From: Cohnella candidum
Lineage (GTDB): Bacteria; Bacillota; Bacilli; Paenibacillales; Paenibacillaceae
NCBI RefSeq assembly: GCF_003713065.1
Contig: NZ_CP033433.1
Location: 1,957,001-2,021,000 of the forward strand
DNA: 64,000 nt
Reading direction: 5' to 3'
Shown: piece by piece, positions 42,760 to 52,016 of the stretch
Layout: each line of letters opens with the position of its first letter
How positions within the stretch are numbered: the stretch's first letter is position 1
Position numbers and translations under genes: made by a program
Notes under the pieces: model-generated
Database searches by the model: none
Told to the model about the DNA's origin: nothing
What the model saw: only the letters and a program-made list of their open reading frames with translations

Positions 42760-43519
42760 CGTCGCCCTCCTTTCCGGTCCACGTGACCACGATTTCGTCG
42801 AACAGGCGGTTTTGGTGGCAGGTGACCCACCCTTTTCTCATCAGCTCGAGCAACGCCAGGAACGTCACGACGATTTCCTGGCGGTCCATTCCGTCGCCGA
42901 TCAGTTGGGAGAACAGCATCCTGCCCGCGTCGGAGCGGTTTTTGAGGGTGAGGATGATGTCGTTGATCCGGTCCTTCACGGAAATTTCGTCCCGCCGGAT
43001 CGCCGTGACCCGGTTGCGTCCCGCCAATCTCCGCATAGCCCGGCGAAACGCCTGTATCAGATCGTCGAGGTGCAGCCCTTCCACCGGGTTGACGTCCTTG
43101 ACGGATTGGAACGGGGACAGGTCGGCCGGTTCCCTCGTGAACACCTGGCTCCGTTCCCATTCCTTGTCGCGGAGCTGGCCCGCGATCGACTTGTATTTCC
43201 GGTATTCGATCAGCTTGCGGATCAATTCCTCGCGCGGGTCAAGGTCGGCGTCCTCGTCCGCCGTAATCCACGGCTCGTCCGTGACCGGCGGCTTCGGCAG
43301 AAGCAGCCGGCTCTTCATGGACAGCAAGGTCGCCGCCATGACGAGGAACTCGCTCGTGATGTCGAGCTCCAGTTCCTGCATCGCGTCGAGATATTCGAGG
43401 TATTGATCCGTGATTTCGCTAATGGAGATATCTTGGATGTCGATTTCCGCTTTATCGATCAAATGGAGCAGCAGGTCGAGCGGACCTTCGAACGTCTCCA
43501 GCTTGTACAGCACCGTCAC
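42728..43519 (-). CDS. scpA: Segregation and condensation protein A
   Basis: A 263-aa kleisin that bridges SMC heads. The N-terminal helices (FEGPLDLLLHLIDKAEIDIQDI) bind the SMC neck and the C-terminal winged helix (VTFLALLELMRKGWVTCHQ) binds the SMC cap. The linker is acidic. It lies upstream of scpB and downstream of the rib genes, as in B. subtilis ypuG-ypuH. Confidence 0.95.
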   Translation of the reverse strand: MTVLYKLETFEGPLDLLLHLIDKAEIDIQDISISEITDQYLEYLDAMQELELDITSEFLVMAATLLSMKSRLLLPKPPVTDEPWITADEDADLDPREELIRKLIEYRKYKSIAGQLRDKEWERSQVFTREPADLSPFQSVKDVNPVEGLHLDDLIQAFRRAMRRLAGRNRVTAIRRDEISVKDRINDIILTLKNRSDAGRMLFSQLIGDGMDRQEIVVTFLALLELMRKGWVTCHQNRLFDEIVVTWTGKEGDDGLFDAEIGT

Positions 43520-43571
43520 GGCGGCGTCTCATCCTTTCGAAACTTCCGCGGCGGTCTGCCGGCGGAAGGAA

Positions 43572-44042
43572 TCAGCCTTTAAGCGAACGTGTCAGATTCG
43601 CCATTTCGATCGCGGCCGAGGCGGCTTCCCAGCCTTTGTTGCCGGCTTTCGTGCCCGCGCGTTCGACGGCTTGCTCGATGCTGTCCGTCGTGAGCACGCC
43701 GAAAATCGTCGGCACGCCGGTTTTGAGCGCGACCGCGGCAACGCCTTTGGCCGCTTCGTTGCATACGTAGTCGAAGTGCGGAGTAGAGCCTCGGATGACT
43801 GCACCCAAGGTGATGACCGCGTCGTATTTGCCGCTCTCGGCCATTTTCTGCGCAATGAACGGAATTTCGAAAGCGCCCGGAACGTACGCGATTTCGACTT
43901 CGCTATCCTCGACGCCGTGTCTCTTGAGCGCGTCCAGCGCGCCGCCGAGCAGCTTGGAGGTGATGAACTCGTTGAATCTCCCTACTACGATACCATATCT
44001 TAATCCTTTTGAGACCAAATGTCCTTCATAAACGACGTTCAT
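43572..44042 (-). CDS. ribH: 6,7-Dimethyl-8-ribityllumazine synthase
   Basis: A 156-aa subunit of the icosahedral lumazine synthase, which condenses the ribBA and ribD products. Typical segments are [23 protein letters not shown], the catalytic His89 in [13 protein letters not shown] and [13 protein letters not shown]. The start is ATG 44042, nine bases after AGAGG; an ATG three codons earlier abuts that site. Last gene of the rib operon. Confidence 0.96.
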   Translation of the reverse strand: MNVVYEGHLVSKGLRYGIVVGRFNEFITSKLLGGALDALKRHGVEDSEVEIAYVPGAFEIPFIAQKMAESGKYDAVITLGAVIRGSTPHFDYVCNEAAKGVAAVALKTGVPTIFGVLTTDSIEQAVERAGTKAGNKGWEAASAAIEMANLTRSLKG

Positions 44043-44047
44043 GTTAT

Positions 44048-45331
44048 TCATCCTCTCTTCGGCTCCAAGGCCGGTTGTTCGTTTTGTTCGATCGTTTCCA
44101 TCTTGTCGCCGCCCCCGATTTCGTCCGGGAACGACAGCATATGGCCGAGCTTCGCTTTCTTCGTATGCAGGTACCGCGTGTTGTCTTCGTTCTCTTCCAT
44201 CTGGATCGGTACCCGCTCGACCACTTCGAGCCCGTAGCCGTCGAGCCCCTTGATCTTACGAGGATTGTTCGTCATGAGGCGGATCCGGCGAACCCCGATG
44301 TCCTTGAGGATCTGGGCGCCGATGCCGTAATCGCGCAAATCGGGGGCAAAGCCCAACTTAACATTCGCCTCGACAGTGTCCAATCCCTGCTCCTGCAGCT
44401 GGTAAGCGCGCAATTTGTTGATCAGTCCGATGCCCCGGCCTTCCTGGCGCATATAGAGGAGCACGCCGCTGCCTTCTTCCTCGATCTGGCGCAGCGCCGC
44501 GTCCAATTGAGGGCCGCAATCGCAGCGGTGGGAGTGGAACACGTCGCCGGTCAGGCATTCGGAATGCACGCGCACGAGAACCGGCTGGCTGCCGTCGATC
44601 GTGCCTTTGACGAGCGCGACGTGCTCTTTGGAGTCGACGTCGTTCGTATAGGCGATCGCGCGGAACACGCCGTGGTCGGTCGGCATCCGCACTTCGACTT
44701 CGCGGCGGACGAGTTTTTCCTTCTCGTTGCGGTAGCGGATCAAATCCTTGATCGTGATCAGCTTGAGCCCATGCCGCTGTTTGAACTCGATTAGGTCAGG
44801 CAAACGAGCCATCGTGCCGTCTTCCTTGATTACTTCGCAGATGACCGCCGCCGGGGTCGAGCCGCACATGCGAGCCAGATCGACCGCCGCTTCCGTATGC
44901 CCGGCCCGGCGAAGAACGCCGCCTTTCTTGGCGATCAGCGGAAAAATGTGGCCGGGTCGGCGGAAGTCCGCCGGCTTCGCCGCGGGATCGATCAACGCGC
45001 GGACCGAGTCGGCGCGTTCCTTCGCGGAAATGCCCGTCGTGGTGGACACGTGGTCGACGGAGACGGTAAACGCCGTGCCGTGGTAATCCGTATTGTGGTT
45101 GACCATCGGCGGAAGATCGAGCGCCTCCGCCCGGTCGGGCATGATCGGCACGCACACGAGCCCGCGCGCTTCCTTGATCATGAAGTTGATCACATCCGGC
45201 GTCGCTTTCTCGGCGAGGGCGATGAGGTCTCCCTCGTTTTCCCGGTCCTCGTCGTCCACGACGATGATCACTTTGCCCCTCATCAAATCGTATATCGCTT
45301 CTTCGATCGGATCGAACGCTTTCGTATCCAT
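44048..45331 (-). CDS. ribBA: Bifunctional DHBP synthase / GTP cyclohydrolase II
   Basis: A 427-aa fusion that makes both riboflavin precursors. The N-terminal half converts ribulose 5-phosphate to dihydroxybutanone phosphate ([13 protein letters not shown], metal-binding Glu/Asp; HTEAAVDL). The C-terminal half opens the GTP ring and has the zinc site C-x10-C-x-C in [17 protein letters not shown], then RQEGRGIGL. Only 5 bp separate it from ribH. Confidence 0.97.
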   Translation of the reverse strand: MDTKAFDPIEEAIYDLMRGKVIIVVDDEDRENEGDLIALAEKATPDVINFMIKEARGLVCVPIMPDRAEALDLPPMVNHNTDYHGTAFTVSVDHVSTTTGISAKERADSVRALIDPAAKPADFRRPGHIFPLIAKKGGVLRRAGHTEAAVDLARMCGSTPAAVICEVIKEDGTMARLPDLIEFKQRHGLKLITIKDLIRYRNEKEKLVRREVEVRMPTDHGVFRAIAYTNDVDSKEHVALVKGTIDGSQPVLVRVHSECLTGDVFHSHRCDCGPQLDAALRQIEEEGSGVLLYMRQEGRGIGLINKLRAYQLQEQGLDTVEANVKLGFAPDLRDYGIGAQILKDIGVRRIRLMTNNPRKIKGLDGYGLEVVERVPIQMEENEDNTRYLHTKKAKLGHMLSFPDEIGGGDKMETIEQNEQPALEPKRG

Positions 45332-45351
45332 CCCGATTACCCCCTTCTAGT

Positions 45352-46017
45352 TCAGGCCATGAACCCGTTCTCGCGCAGCATCGATTCGGTCAGCCCGGTT
45401 CGCCGGGGCTGCTCGCGATCTCGCAAGCCGAGGAGATGGTCGACGTATTTGCCTAAAATGTCGTTCTCGATGTTCACCGTATCGCCCGCGCGTTTGTGCT
45501 GCAGCACGGTTTCCGCCAACGTGTGCGGAATGATGGAAACGGTGAAAGACCCGGCTTCGCGGTCGACGTCCACCACCGTCAGGCTGATGCCGTCCAGCGT
45601 CACGGACCCTTGCGGCACGACGGTCCGCAGCAGCTCCGCCTTATGCGGCTCGACCGTGAACACGACCGCATTCGCTTCCGCCCGGCGGGACCGGATCACT
45701 CCCGTGCCGTCCACATGCCCCTGAACCATATGGCCGCCGAAACGTCCGCCGGCCATCATCGCCCTCTCCAGGTTGACGGGGCTGCCCGGGGACAGCTCCG
45801 TCAAGTTGGTGTGGCGGTATGTCTCCGGCATGACGTCGACCGAAAACTGCGAGCGGTCGAACGAGATGACCGTCAGGCAAACGCCGTTGACCGCGATGCT
45901 GTCTCCCAGCTTCACGTCATTCAGGATAATCCCTGCGCCGATCGTGAGCACCATCGCTTCGCCTTGCCGCTGAACGGAGCGAAGCGTTCCGATTTCCTCG
46001 ATCAGTCCTGTGAACAC
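45352..46017 (-). CDS. ribE: Riboflavin synthase alpha chain
   Basis: A 221-aa enzyme that dismutates two lumazines into riboflavin. It is made of two internal repeats of a beta-barrel domain, each with a VNG.CLTV / LDGISLTVV-like signature (about 35-50 and 135-150) and MVQGHVDGTG between. The usual N-terminus is MFTGLIEE; here GTG 46017 gives VFTGLIEE. A GTG at 46026 would add three residues and overlaps the ribD stop as GTGA, which is also plausible. It lies between ribD and ribBA. Confidence 0.95.
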   Translation of the reverse strand: MFTGLIEEIGTLRSVQRQGEAMVLTIGAGIILNDVKLGDSIAVNGVCLTVISFDRSQFSVDVMPETYRHTNLTELSPGSPVNLERAMMAGGRFGGHMVQGHVDGTGVIRSRRAEANAVVFTVEPHKAELLRTVVPQGSVTLDGISLTVVDVDREAGSFTVSIIPHTLAETVLQHKRAGDTVNIENDILGKYVDHLLGLRDREQPRRTGLTESMLRENGFMA

Positions 46018-46022
46018 GGGCT

Positions 46023-47144
46023 TCACTCTCCCTCCTCGGCGCGGCGGCCGGCGCGGTCCGGATAACCGGTCACGCACCAATCGGCGCCGTAACGTTCGAT
46101 GGATACGCGTTCGAGCGTGAGCGCGGAGGACATCCGTTCCGGCCCGTCGAACGCGAAAGCGGGCGGGGTTCCGACGGAGCCGACGATTTTGGCGGCATAG
46201 AACAGCATCAGCTTGTCGACCAATCCGGCCTGCAGCATGTTTCCGTTCAGCGCGCCGCCTCCTTCCAGCAGCACGCTGCCGATCTCGCGCCTGCCCAGCT
46301 CCCGCATTGCCGCCCGAAGATCCACTTGGGGACCGATGCCGCAAGCGATGATTTCGGCTCCGCGTTCCCGAAGCACGGCGGCCGCTTCCGCATCCGCGCG
46401 CTCCGTCGTCAGAATCCAAGTGGGCGCCGCGCCGTTCAAAACGCGGGCATCGGGCGGCGTCCGCAATCGCGAGTCAACGACGATTCGCACCGGGTGAAGG
46501 CCGGGCACGGACAATCTCGTCGTCAGCTCCGAATCGTCGGCCAAAACCGTGCCGACGCCGACCATGATGCCTTGGTGGCGGTGGCGCAGCGTATGGACCG
46601 CTTCCCTGGCGTCCGCGCCGGTGATCCACTTGCTGTGGCCGGTTTTCGTGGCGATCCGGCCGTCCAGCGTCAGCGCCGTCTTGAGCGTCACGAAAGGAAG
46701 GCCGGTCGAGATGTACTTGAAAAAAGGCTCATTGAGCGCCCGTGCCCGATCCTCCAACAGTCCGACGCTCGTCTCGATGCCGTGATCGCGCAGCTTTTGC
46801 AAGCCTCTTCCCGCCACCATCGGATTCGGATCGGCCATCGCCACGACGACGCGGGCAACCTTCTCCGCGATTAGCCTGTCGCAGCATGGCGGCGTTCGGC
46901 CATGATGGCTGCACGGCTCGAGCGTCACGTAAGCCGTGGCGCCTTGCGCCTCGGCTCCGGCCATGTTCAAGGCGTGAACTTCCGCATGCGCTTCTCCTCT
47001 TCTGAGGTGGGCGCCCATGCCGACGATTCTGCCGTCCTTCACCACGACGCAGCCGACGACGGGATTGATGCCGGTCTGGCCGGATGCTCCTTCCGCCATA
47101 TCGAGGGCCAGGCGCATGTAAAATTCATCGTTCAGCAGCTCCAT
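46023..47144 (-). CDS. ribD: Bifunctional diaminohydroxyphosphoribosyl-aminopyrimidine deaminase / reductase
   Basis: A 373-aa two-domain enzyme for the second and third steps of riboflavin synthesis. The deaminase has the zinc site HAEVHAL (residues near 49-55) and TLEPCSHHGRTPPCC; the reductase begins near residue 145 (FVTLKTALTLDGRIA, then ILLEGGG-like VLLEGGGALNG). ATG 47144 follows AGGGAG. It is first in ribD-ribE-ribBA-ribH and is controlled by the FMN riboswitch upstream. Confidence 0.96.
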   Translation of the reverse strand: MELLNDEFYMRLALDMAEGASGQTGINPVVGCVVVKDGRIVGMGAHLRRGEAHAEVHALNMAGAEAQGATAYVTLEPCSHHGRTPPCCDRLIAEKVARVVVAMADPNPMVAGRGLQKLRDHGIETSVGLLEDRARALNEPFFKYISTGLPFVTLKTALTLDGRIATKTGHSKWITGADAREAVHTLRHRHQGIMVGVGTVLADDSELTTRLSVPGLHPVRIVVDSRLRTPPDARVLNGAAPTWILTTERADAEAAAVLRERGAEIIACGIGPQVDLRAAMRELGRREIGSVLLEGGGALNGNMLQAGLVDKLMLFYAAKIVGSVGTPPAFAFDGPERMSSALTLERVSIERYGADWCVTGYPDRAGRRAEEGE

Positions 47145-47175
47145 TGCTCCCTCTCCCCCTGTCCTCCGGGGACGT

Positions 47176-47205
47176 AAAAAAGCCCCCGAATGCTCCTCGG
47201 GGGCT
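47176..47205 (-). terminator. Terminator in the rib leader (riboswitch expression platform)
   Basis: AGCCCCCGA (47205-47197) pairs with TCGGGGGCT (47189-47181) on the minus strand, followed by TTTTTAC, only 31 bp before ribD. FMN binding upstream would favour this hairpin. Confidence 0.8.
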
Positions 47206-47411
47206 GAAACACAGCATGAAACAGACCTGAAATGACGCGTCCGAGCATACCCAGCCTGCACCCATTCCTGCGCATAGCGGCAAGAAGGCGCAAAGCACTG
47301 CCCGGCCACTTGCATGCGTTTGTGAAAAAAGGAACAAATAAAGCTGCCCTTTCACGAACGTATACGAAAAGCCGGTGGATATGGCATCAGGACGCGGTTG
47401 GCCGCGCTGCG

Positions 47412-47590
47412 CTTCCTTCTCCCATCCAGACTGTCACTGTCGGTCCCGGAGTTGCACCGGGTCCACCGCCATCCCTGCGCAGGTACGCTCAGGATATGCC
47501 GGGTCACGGACTGACGGCGAAGCCCGGGACCGGAATCCCTGCGCTCTCGCCGATCACCGCCGGTGGGGAATTGCGCCCCGCCCCGAAGGT
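47412..47590 (-). promoter_or_regulatory. FMN riboswitch (RFN element)
   Basis: The minus strand from 47590 carries every RFN block: CTTCGGGGCGGGGCGCAATT, then CCCCACCGGCGGTGAT, GACCCGGTGCAACTCCGG, GACCGACAGTGACAGTCTGG and the end ATGGGAGAAGG (near 47415). The first and last blocks close the P1 stem (CTTC with GAAG). FMN binding is expected to stop rib transcription at the terminator 47176-47205. The stretch between aptamer and terminator is long (about 200 nt) and holds no gene. Confidence 0.97.
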
Positions 47591-47607
47591 AAGCTGATTG
47601 AGTGAAA

Positions 47608-47646
47608 GTTTACCACCCGGGCATGGAAATTGCAAGACCGGGTGGT
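47608..47646 (-). promoter_or_regulatory. rib operon promoter flanked by an 8-bp inverted repeat
   Basis: Minus strand: TTGCAA (47636-47631) and TAAACT (47613-47608) with 17 bp between, giving a start about 10 bp before the FMN riboswitch. CCACCCGG (47614-47621) and CCGGGTGG (47639-47646) are perfect arms that bracket the -35 and end next to the -10. It could be an operator or part of a hairpin on the opposite strand. Confidence 0.6.
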
Positions 47647-47735
47647 TTCAAGCGGCGTGCCGCGCGAACTCGCCGTCATAATAACCCGGCCACAGGAGAC
47701 GATAGGGAGGATCCCATCACAGGAGGCGGATATCG

Positions 47736-47894
47736 ATGGACGAACAGACACGGAAACGGGAGAAGCCCGCATCCGCGGGCAGTCCGGTACCGAGAGTCAA
47801 ACTCGTGGCGGAGCTGCCGGAAGACGAGGGCTTGGAGCAGCGAAACGAAGAGATGCAGAAAAACGACGGTTATTCGGGCTCTTGCGGCATTTAA
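47736..47894 (+). CDS. 52-aa hydrophilic peptide of unknown role
   Basis: AGGAGG lies 9 bp before ATG 47736, a near-ideal site, and the frame runs 52 codons to TAA. The product is charged, with VPRVKLVAELPEDEGLEQ in the middle and a distinct C-terminus GYSGSCGI holding its only Cys. It is divergent from the rib operon and ends 17 bp before a strong terminator that it shares with ppiB. There is no signal peptide. The single-Cys, Gly/Ser-rich end might be a modification or binding tail, but I know no family. Confidence 0.6.
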   Translation: MDEQTRKREKPASAGSPVPRVKLVAELPEDEGLEQRNEEMQKNDGYSGSCGI

Positions 47895-47910
47895 GGGTGA
47901 CAACAAAAAA

Positions 47911-47951
47911 ACAAGCCCATTCCTGCGCGTAGCTGCGCGGAATGGGCTTGT
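47911..47951. terminator. Bidirectional terminator between the 52-aa gene and ppiB
   Basis: ACAAGCCCATTCC (47911-47923) is the exact inverse of GGAATGGGCTTGT (47939-47951); the inner TGCGCG/CTGCGC adds pairs. The minus strand continues with TTTTTTTGTTG. Confidence 0.9.
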
Positions 47952-47957
47952 TCGGTT

Positions 47958-48383
47958 TTAGCCGACGCGGATGGATTCCATTTTGTCGCGGCCGCGGAAC
48001 TCGTCCACATGCTCCATGCCGGTTACGACTTTGCCGAAAACGGTATGCACGCCGTCCAGGTGCGGCTGCGGAGCATACGCGATGTAGAACTGGCTGCCGC
48101 CGGTGTTCGGGCCGCGGTGAGCCATGGCCAGGGAGCCGCGCTCATGCTTGTTCGGGTTGATTTCGCAATCGATTTCGTAGCCGGGTCCGCCGGTTCCGTT
48201 GCCGAGCGGGCAGCCGCCCTGCGCGACGAAGCCCGGGATGACGCGGTGGAAAACGACGCCGTCGTAGAAGCCGGAATTGGCCAGCTTCTCGAAGTTGGCG
48301 ACCGTGTTCGGCGCGTCTTGGTCGAACAGCTCGAGTTCGATTTCTTTTCCGTTTTCCATTTTAATGACCGCTTTTTTGCTCAT
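47958..48383 (-). CDS. ppiB: Peptidyl-prolyl cis-trans isomerase B (cyclophilin)
   Basis: A 141-aa cytosolic cyclophilin. The active-site residues sit in [17 protein letters not shown] (Arg of FHR), [19 protein letters not shown] and [12 protein letters not shown]. It speeds proline isomerisation in folding proteins. The start was taken as ATG 48383, giving MSKKAVIKM. It is next to lysA and the rib operon, as in B. subtilis. Confidence 0.95.
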   Translation of the reverse strand: MSKKAVIKMENGKEIELELFDQDAPNTVANFEKLANSGFYDGVVFHRVIPGFVAQGGCPLGNGTGGPGYEIDCEINPNKHERGSLAMAHRGPNTGGSQFYIAYAPQPHLDGVHTVFGKVVTGMEHVDEFRGRDKMESIRVG

Positions 48384-48420
48384 GGAATCAGCACTTCCTT
48401 TCGGTAATGGGCGAATGTGC

Positions 48421-48448
48421 AAGGAAAAGCGGGCTTTGCAGCCCGCTT
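48421..48448 (-). terminator. Terminator after lysA
   Basis: AAGCGGGCT (from 48448) pairs with AGCCCGCTT (to 48427) on the minus strand across a four-base loop, then TTCCTT. It starts 18 bp after the lysA stop. Confidence 0.8.
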
Positions 48449-48466
48449 GTCAATCTTGATTGCATT

Positions 48467-49798
48467 TTAACGCGAAACGGCCTGCTTGCGCAAACGTTCC
48501 GGAATGAGGTCGTTGCGGCTGATGTCCTCGTGGGATTCGCGGGCCACGACCAGATCGGCTTTGCCGTCCTTCACGAAGACGACGGCCGGACGGCGGATGC
48601 GGTTGTAGTTGCTCGCCATCGCGTAGTTATAGGCGCCGGTGCAGAAGACCGCGAGCAGATCGCCGGATTTGGACTCGGGCAGCTTGAGGTCCCAAATCAG
48701 CATGTCGCCGCTTTCGCAGGCTTTGCCCGCGATGGAAACGACTTCCGTCGCTTCATCATTCGCGCGGTTGGCGAGAAGCGCGTCGTATTTGGATTCGTAG
48801 AGGGCCGGGCGCGGGTTGTCCGTCATGCCGCCGTCTACCGCGATGTATTTGCGCACGCCGGGAATGTCCTTGCTTGTCCCGATCGTGTACAGCGTCGTGC
48901 CGGCGTCGCCGACGATGCTCCGGCCGGGCTCGATCCAGATTTCGGGCAGCGGGAAGTCCGCCGCTTTGCAGCTGGAAATCATCGCGTCGGAGATCGCTTG
49001 CACGTACTGGCCGACCGGCAGCGGCGTGTCGCCTTCCACGTAACGGATGCCGTAGCCGCCGCCGAGGTTGATGACCGAGAACGTCTCGCCCAGCTTAGCG
49101 CGAATGTCGATCGCGAAGGCCGCGATTTTCTCGACCGCCATGCGGAACCCTTCCACTTCGAAAATCTGCGAACCGATATGGGAATGGACGCCCAGCAGCT
49201 TCAGATTCGAAGCGGCAATCGCCTGCTCGACCGCACGGAACGCCGTTCCGTTGCCGAGGTCGAAACCGAACTTGGAATCTTGCTGGCCCGTGGAAATGTA
49301 ATCGTGCGTATGCGCTTCGACGCCCGGCGTAATGCGGAGCAGGACGTTGACCGTTTTGCCCTTTTCTTGGGCGAGCGAGTTCAGGAGTTGCATTTCCGTG
49401 AAATTGTCGACCACGAAGCAGCCGATGTTCGCGTCAAGCGCCATGTTGATTTCGTCCGGCGTTTTGTTGTTGCCGTGGAAATGGATGCGCTCCGCGGGGA
49501 AGCCCGCTTTCAGCGCGGTGTGCAGTTCACCGTCGGAGACGACGTCCAGGCTCATGCCCTCTTCTTCCGCGACGCGGCACATCGCCATGACGCAGAACGC
49601 TTTGGAGGCATACGCCACTTGGAAGCGGAGGCCGGTTTTGCGGAATGCTTCCGTGAATTCGCGGGCGCGCTGGCGCACCAGCGTCTCGTCTACGATATAG
49701 AGAGGCGTCCCGAATTCTTTCGCGAGATCGGTGACGTCGCACCCTCCGATCTCCAAATGTCCTTGTGCGTTGATTCGGCTCGTTCCATGCAAAAACAT
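48467..49798 (-). CDS. lysA: Diaminopimelate decarboxylase
   Basis: A 443-aa PLP enzyme that converts meso-diaminopimelate into lysine. PLP Lys66 is in VAYASKAFCV; HIGSQIFE, the glycine loop NLGGGYGIRY and EPGRSIVGDAG bind phosphate; the second active-site Cys is in ACESGDML. ATG 49798 follows AAAGGGGAAAAG. As in B. subtilis it follows the spoVA cluster, where it may be read through from sporulation promoters; diaminopimelate is also a spore-cortex precursor. Confidence 0.97.
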   Translation of the reverse strand: MFLHGTSRINAQGHLEIGGCDVTDLAKEFGTPLYIVDETLVRQRAREFTEAFRKTGLRFQVAYASKAFCVMAMCRVAEEEGMSLDVVSDGELHTALKAGFPAERIHFHGNNKTPDEINMALDANIGCFVVDNFTEMQLLNSLAQEKGKTVNVLLRITPGVEAHTHDYISTGQQDSKFGFDLGNGTAFRAVEQAIAASNLKLLGVHSHIGSQIFEVEGFRMAVEKIAAFAIDIRAKLGETFSVINLGGGYGIRYVEGDTPLPVGQYVQAISDAMISSCKAADFPLPEIWIEPGRSIVGDAGTTLYTIGTSKDIPGVRKYIAVDGGMTDNPRPALYESKYDALLANRANDEATEVVSIAGKACESGDMLIWDLKLPESKSGDLLAVFCTGAYNYAMASNYNRIRRPAVVFVKDGKADLVVARESHEDISRNDLIPERLRKQAVSR

Positions 49799-49953
49799 CG
49801 TCTTTTCCCCTTTATACTGGATTCGGAATGGGATCGGCAAGCGATCGATCCGGCATTTGCATATTTATCCTGAGTATAGCGGAAAAGGTCCTTGCGGAAA
49901 ATGGAGAATTTGCCGGATCATTTGCATTCGTCCGCTTGTCCGGGGGTCGGCCA

Positions 49954-51576
49954 TCAGGTCGGTTGCTTCTGGTTCTGTTTAGGCCGATAAAGGGAAGGAC
50001 GGGTGTCGCTCTCCGGCATCGGCATTCTAAGGAAGATCGCCAGCAGCGCCTTGCCGTTGAACGGAACCAAAGGCCACAAATACGGCGAGTTGAACGATCT
50101 CGCCAGCGCCAAATACAGAAACAGAAGCGTCGTCCCGACCACGAAGCCGGGAACTTTGAAGAAGTAAACGGCGACGAGCAGCCCGAGCCGGACGATGCGA
50201 TTGGCGAGTCCCAACTCATAGCTGGGCGTGGCGAACATTCCGATCGCGGAGACGGCCATGTACAATATAACCTCGTTGATGAACAGCCCCGTTTTGACCG
50301 CAATGTCCCCGATCAAGATGGCCGAAAGCAGCGTCATGGCGGTGACGAGCGGGGCGGGCGTGTGGACCGCAGCCAGCCTCATGAGGTCGACCCCCATTTC
50401 GGCAATGATGAACTGCAGGATGAGCGGAAGATCCCCGGTTTTGTCGGCCCCTACGAACCATAGCCAATCCGGGCGGACGGCCATGTTTTGCGCGTACAGA
50501 AACCATAAAGGAAGCATGAACATGGACGCCAGAATACCAATATATCGTACCCATCTCAAATAGGTACCGATAAACGGGCTCTGACGGCTTTCTTCCGCGT
50601 GCTGGACCAGGTCAAAAAAAGTGGTCGGAAGCATCATCGCGCTCGGGGAAGTATCCGTAAACAAGACAAGCGAACCTTCCAGCATTTGCGCCGCGACGAC
50701 GTCGGGACGTTCCGTGTAGCGGACATTCGGAAAAGGGTTCCATCCTTTGTTAATCATCATTTCTTCCAACTGTTTATCGGCCAAGGGGAGCGCGTCGACC
50801 TTGACCTTTTTCACTTTATCGCGGACCGCTTCGACAAGTTTGGGGTCCGTGATATCGTCGATGTATCCGATACAGACGTCCGTTTGGCTTCGCATGCCGA
50901 CCTTCATCATCTCGAACCGGGCTTTGCGGTCTCGCAACCGTCTCCGGACCAGCCCGATGTTCATCAGCAGCGTTTCGGTGAATCCGTCCTTACTTCCGCG
51001 GACGACCTTCTCCAGCACAGGCTGCTCGGGATTCCTCGCTGGATATTGCTTCGCGTCGATCAGAAGGACGGCCTCTTGACCGTCGATGTAGAATGCGGTG
51101 TTTCCCATCATGACCTGATCCAACATGCTGTTGAAGGACTCCGTCCGGATCACCTGCATGGCCGGAACGTACTGCGTGAGATACGCTTCGAGCGCTTCAT
51201 GGCTGAGACAGGACGGATCCAGGTGGGACAGGCGTTTGAGCACCTCGTTCATCGTGGCATCCTTCACGAATACGCTCAGGAACAGGAAAGCGATACGGCG
51301 GTCGCCGAACGGCACTTCCCTCACTTGCACCTCGAAGCTTTTGTTGAAGCCGACCTCGCGTTCCAGCCTCTCTTTCCAGCGGTTCAGATCGGATGGGATC
51401 CGGTCATTGGCGGGCGGTTTCGCTTGTTCGGCGGATTTGCCGTTGGACCCATGATGCGCTGCCCCTTTTGCTTTGTCGTCCTGGCCTGGGTCTCGGTTTC
51501 CCAAGCCGTCCGGCAATCCTCCGATATCGTCCAACCCCATCGGCAAATCCATGCTTCCGTGAACCGTCGGTTCCAC
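49954..51576 (-). CDS. spoVAF: Spore germination protein SpoVAF (GerA-type A subunit)
   Basis: A 540-aa inner-membrane spore protein. A 65-residue hydrophilic, Gly/Asp-rich extension precedes the GerAA-like cytosolic part (NEVLKRLSHLDPSCLSH... QVMMGNTAFYIDGQEAVLLID, RGSKDGFTETLLMNIGLVRRRLRD) and four or five C-terminal helices. SpoVAF is thought to help speed germinant or dipicolinate channel action. It starts with GTG 51576 after AGGAGG; the ATG at 51606 would put that site inside the gene. B. subtilis SpoVAF is about 493 aa. Confidence 0.93.
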   Translation of the reverse strand: MEPTVHGSMDLPMGLDDIGGLPDGLGNRDPGQDDKAKGAAHHGSNGKSAEQAKPPANDRIPSDLNRWKERLEREVGFNKSFEVQVREVPFGDRRIAFLFLSVFVKDATMNEVLKRLSHLDPSCLSHEALEAYLTQYVPAMQVIRTESFNSMLDQVMMGNTAFYIDGQEAVLLIDAKQYPARNPEQPVLEKVVRGSKDGFTETLLMNIGLVRRRLRDRKARFEMMKVGMRSQTDVCIGYIDDITDPKLVEAVRDKVKKVKVDALPLADKQLEEMMINKGWNPFPNVRYTERPDVVAAQMLEGSLVLFTDTSPSAMMLPTTFFDLVQHAEESRQSPFIGTYLRWVRYIGILASMFMLPLWFLYAQNMAVRPDWLWFVGADKTGDLPLILQFIIAEMGVDLMRLAAVHTPAPLVTAMTLLSAILIGDIAVKTGLFINEVILYMAVSAIGMFATPSYELGLANRIVRLGLLVAVYFFKVPGFVVGTTLLFLYLALARSFNSPYLWPLVPFNGKALLAIFLRMPMPESDTRPSLYRPKQNQKQPT

Positions 51577-51590
51577 GTTCGTTCCTCCTC

Positions 51591-52016
51591 TCATAGTCGA
51601 AACCACAGCCAGTCGATCAACGAGCCCGCCACCTTGCCCAGGACCATGGCCATCAGGAGCGAGAATAAGTAAGGCTTCAACCGGAGTTTTTTGGAGATGA
51701 TCGGAAGCACGTTAAGCACCTCCGTTAAAGCCGCCGCGAACATGCCCACGAAAACGCCCTGAAATACCGCGGGAACGAGAAGAAGCCACGCCGGCCATCC
51801 CAGTATCCAATGGAACTGGTCCGCGGAAATCCAATACAGCGCTCCGAGCAGAATCGCGGACTCGAACAAGCCGGAGCGCCTGTGCGCTTGGGTGAGCTGG
51901 ACCAATCGGGGAATCAGGTCCAGGACGATTAACAACGCGACGAACGCGCTGCCGACGGAGAAGCCGCCCGCAAGAGCAACCGCGGCGAGCAGCGTTCCGG
52001 TTAACCAATCAGCCAC
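51591..52016 (-). CDS. spoVAB: Stage V sporulation protein AB
   Basis: A 141-aa membrane protein with four to five helices (GTLLAAVALAGGFSVGSAFVALL at the N-terminus). It is part of the SpoVA system that moves dipicolinic acid across the spore inner membrane. GTG 52016 overlaps the spoVAA stop. In B. subtilis spoVAC would follow; here spoVAF follows directly. Confidence 0.92.
   Translation of the reverse strand: MADWLTGTLLAAVALAGGFSVGSAFVALLIVLDLIPRLVQLTQAHRRSGLFESAILLGALYWISADQFHWILGWPAWLLLVPAVFQGVFVGMFAAALTEVLNVLPIISKKLRLKPYLFSLLMAMVLGKVAGSLIDWLWFRL

Noticed and set aside
48407-49873. Plus-strand 488-codon frame opposite lysA
   Set aside because: Shadow of lysA, which has intact PLP-enzyme motifs.
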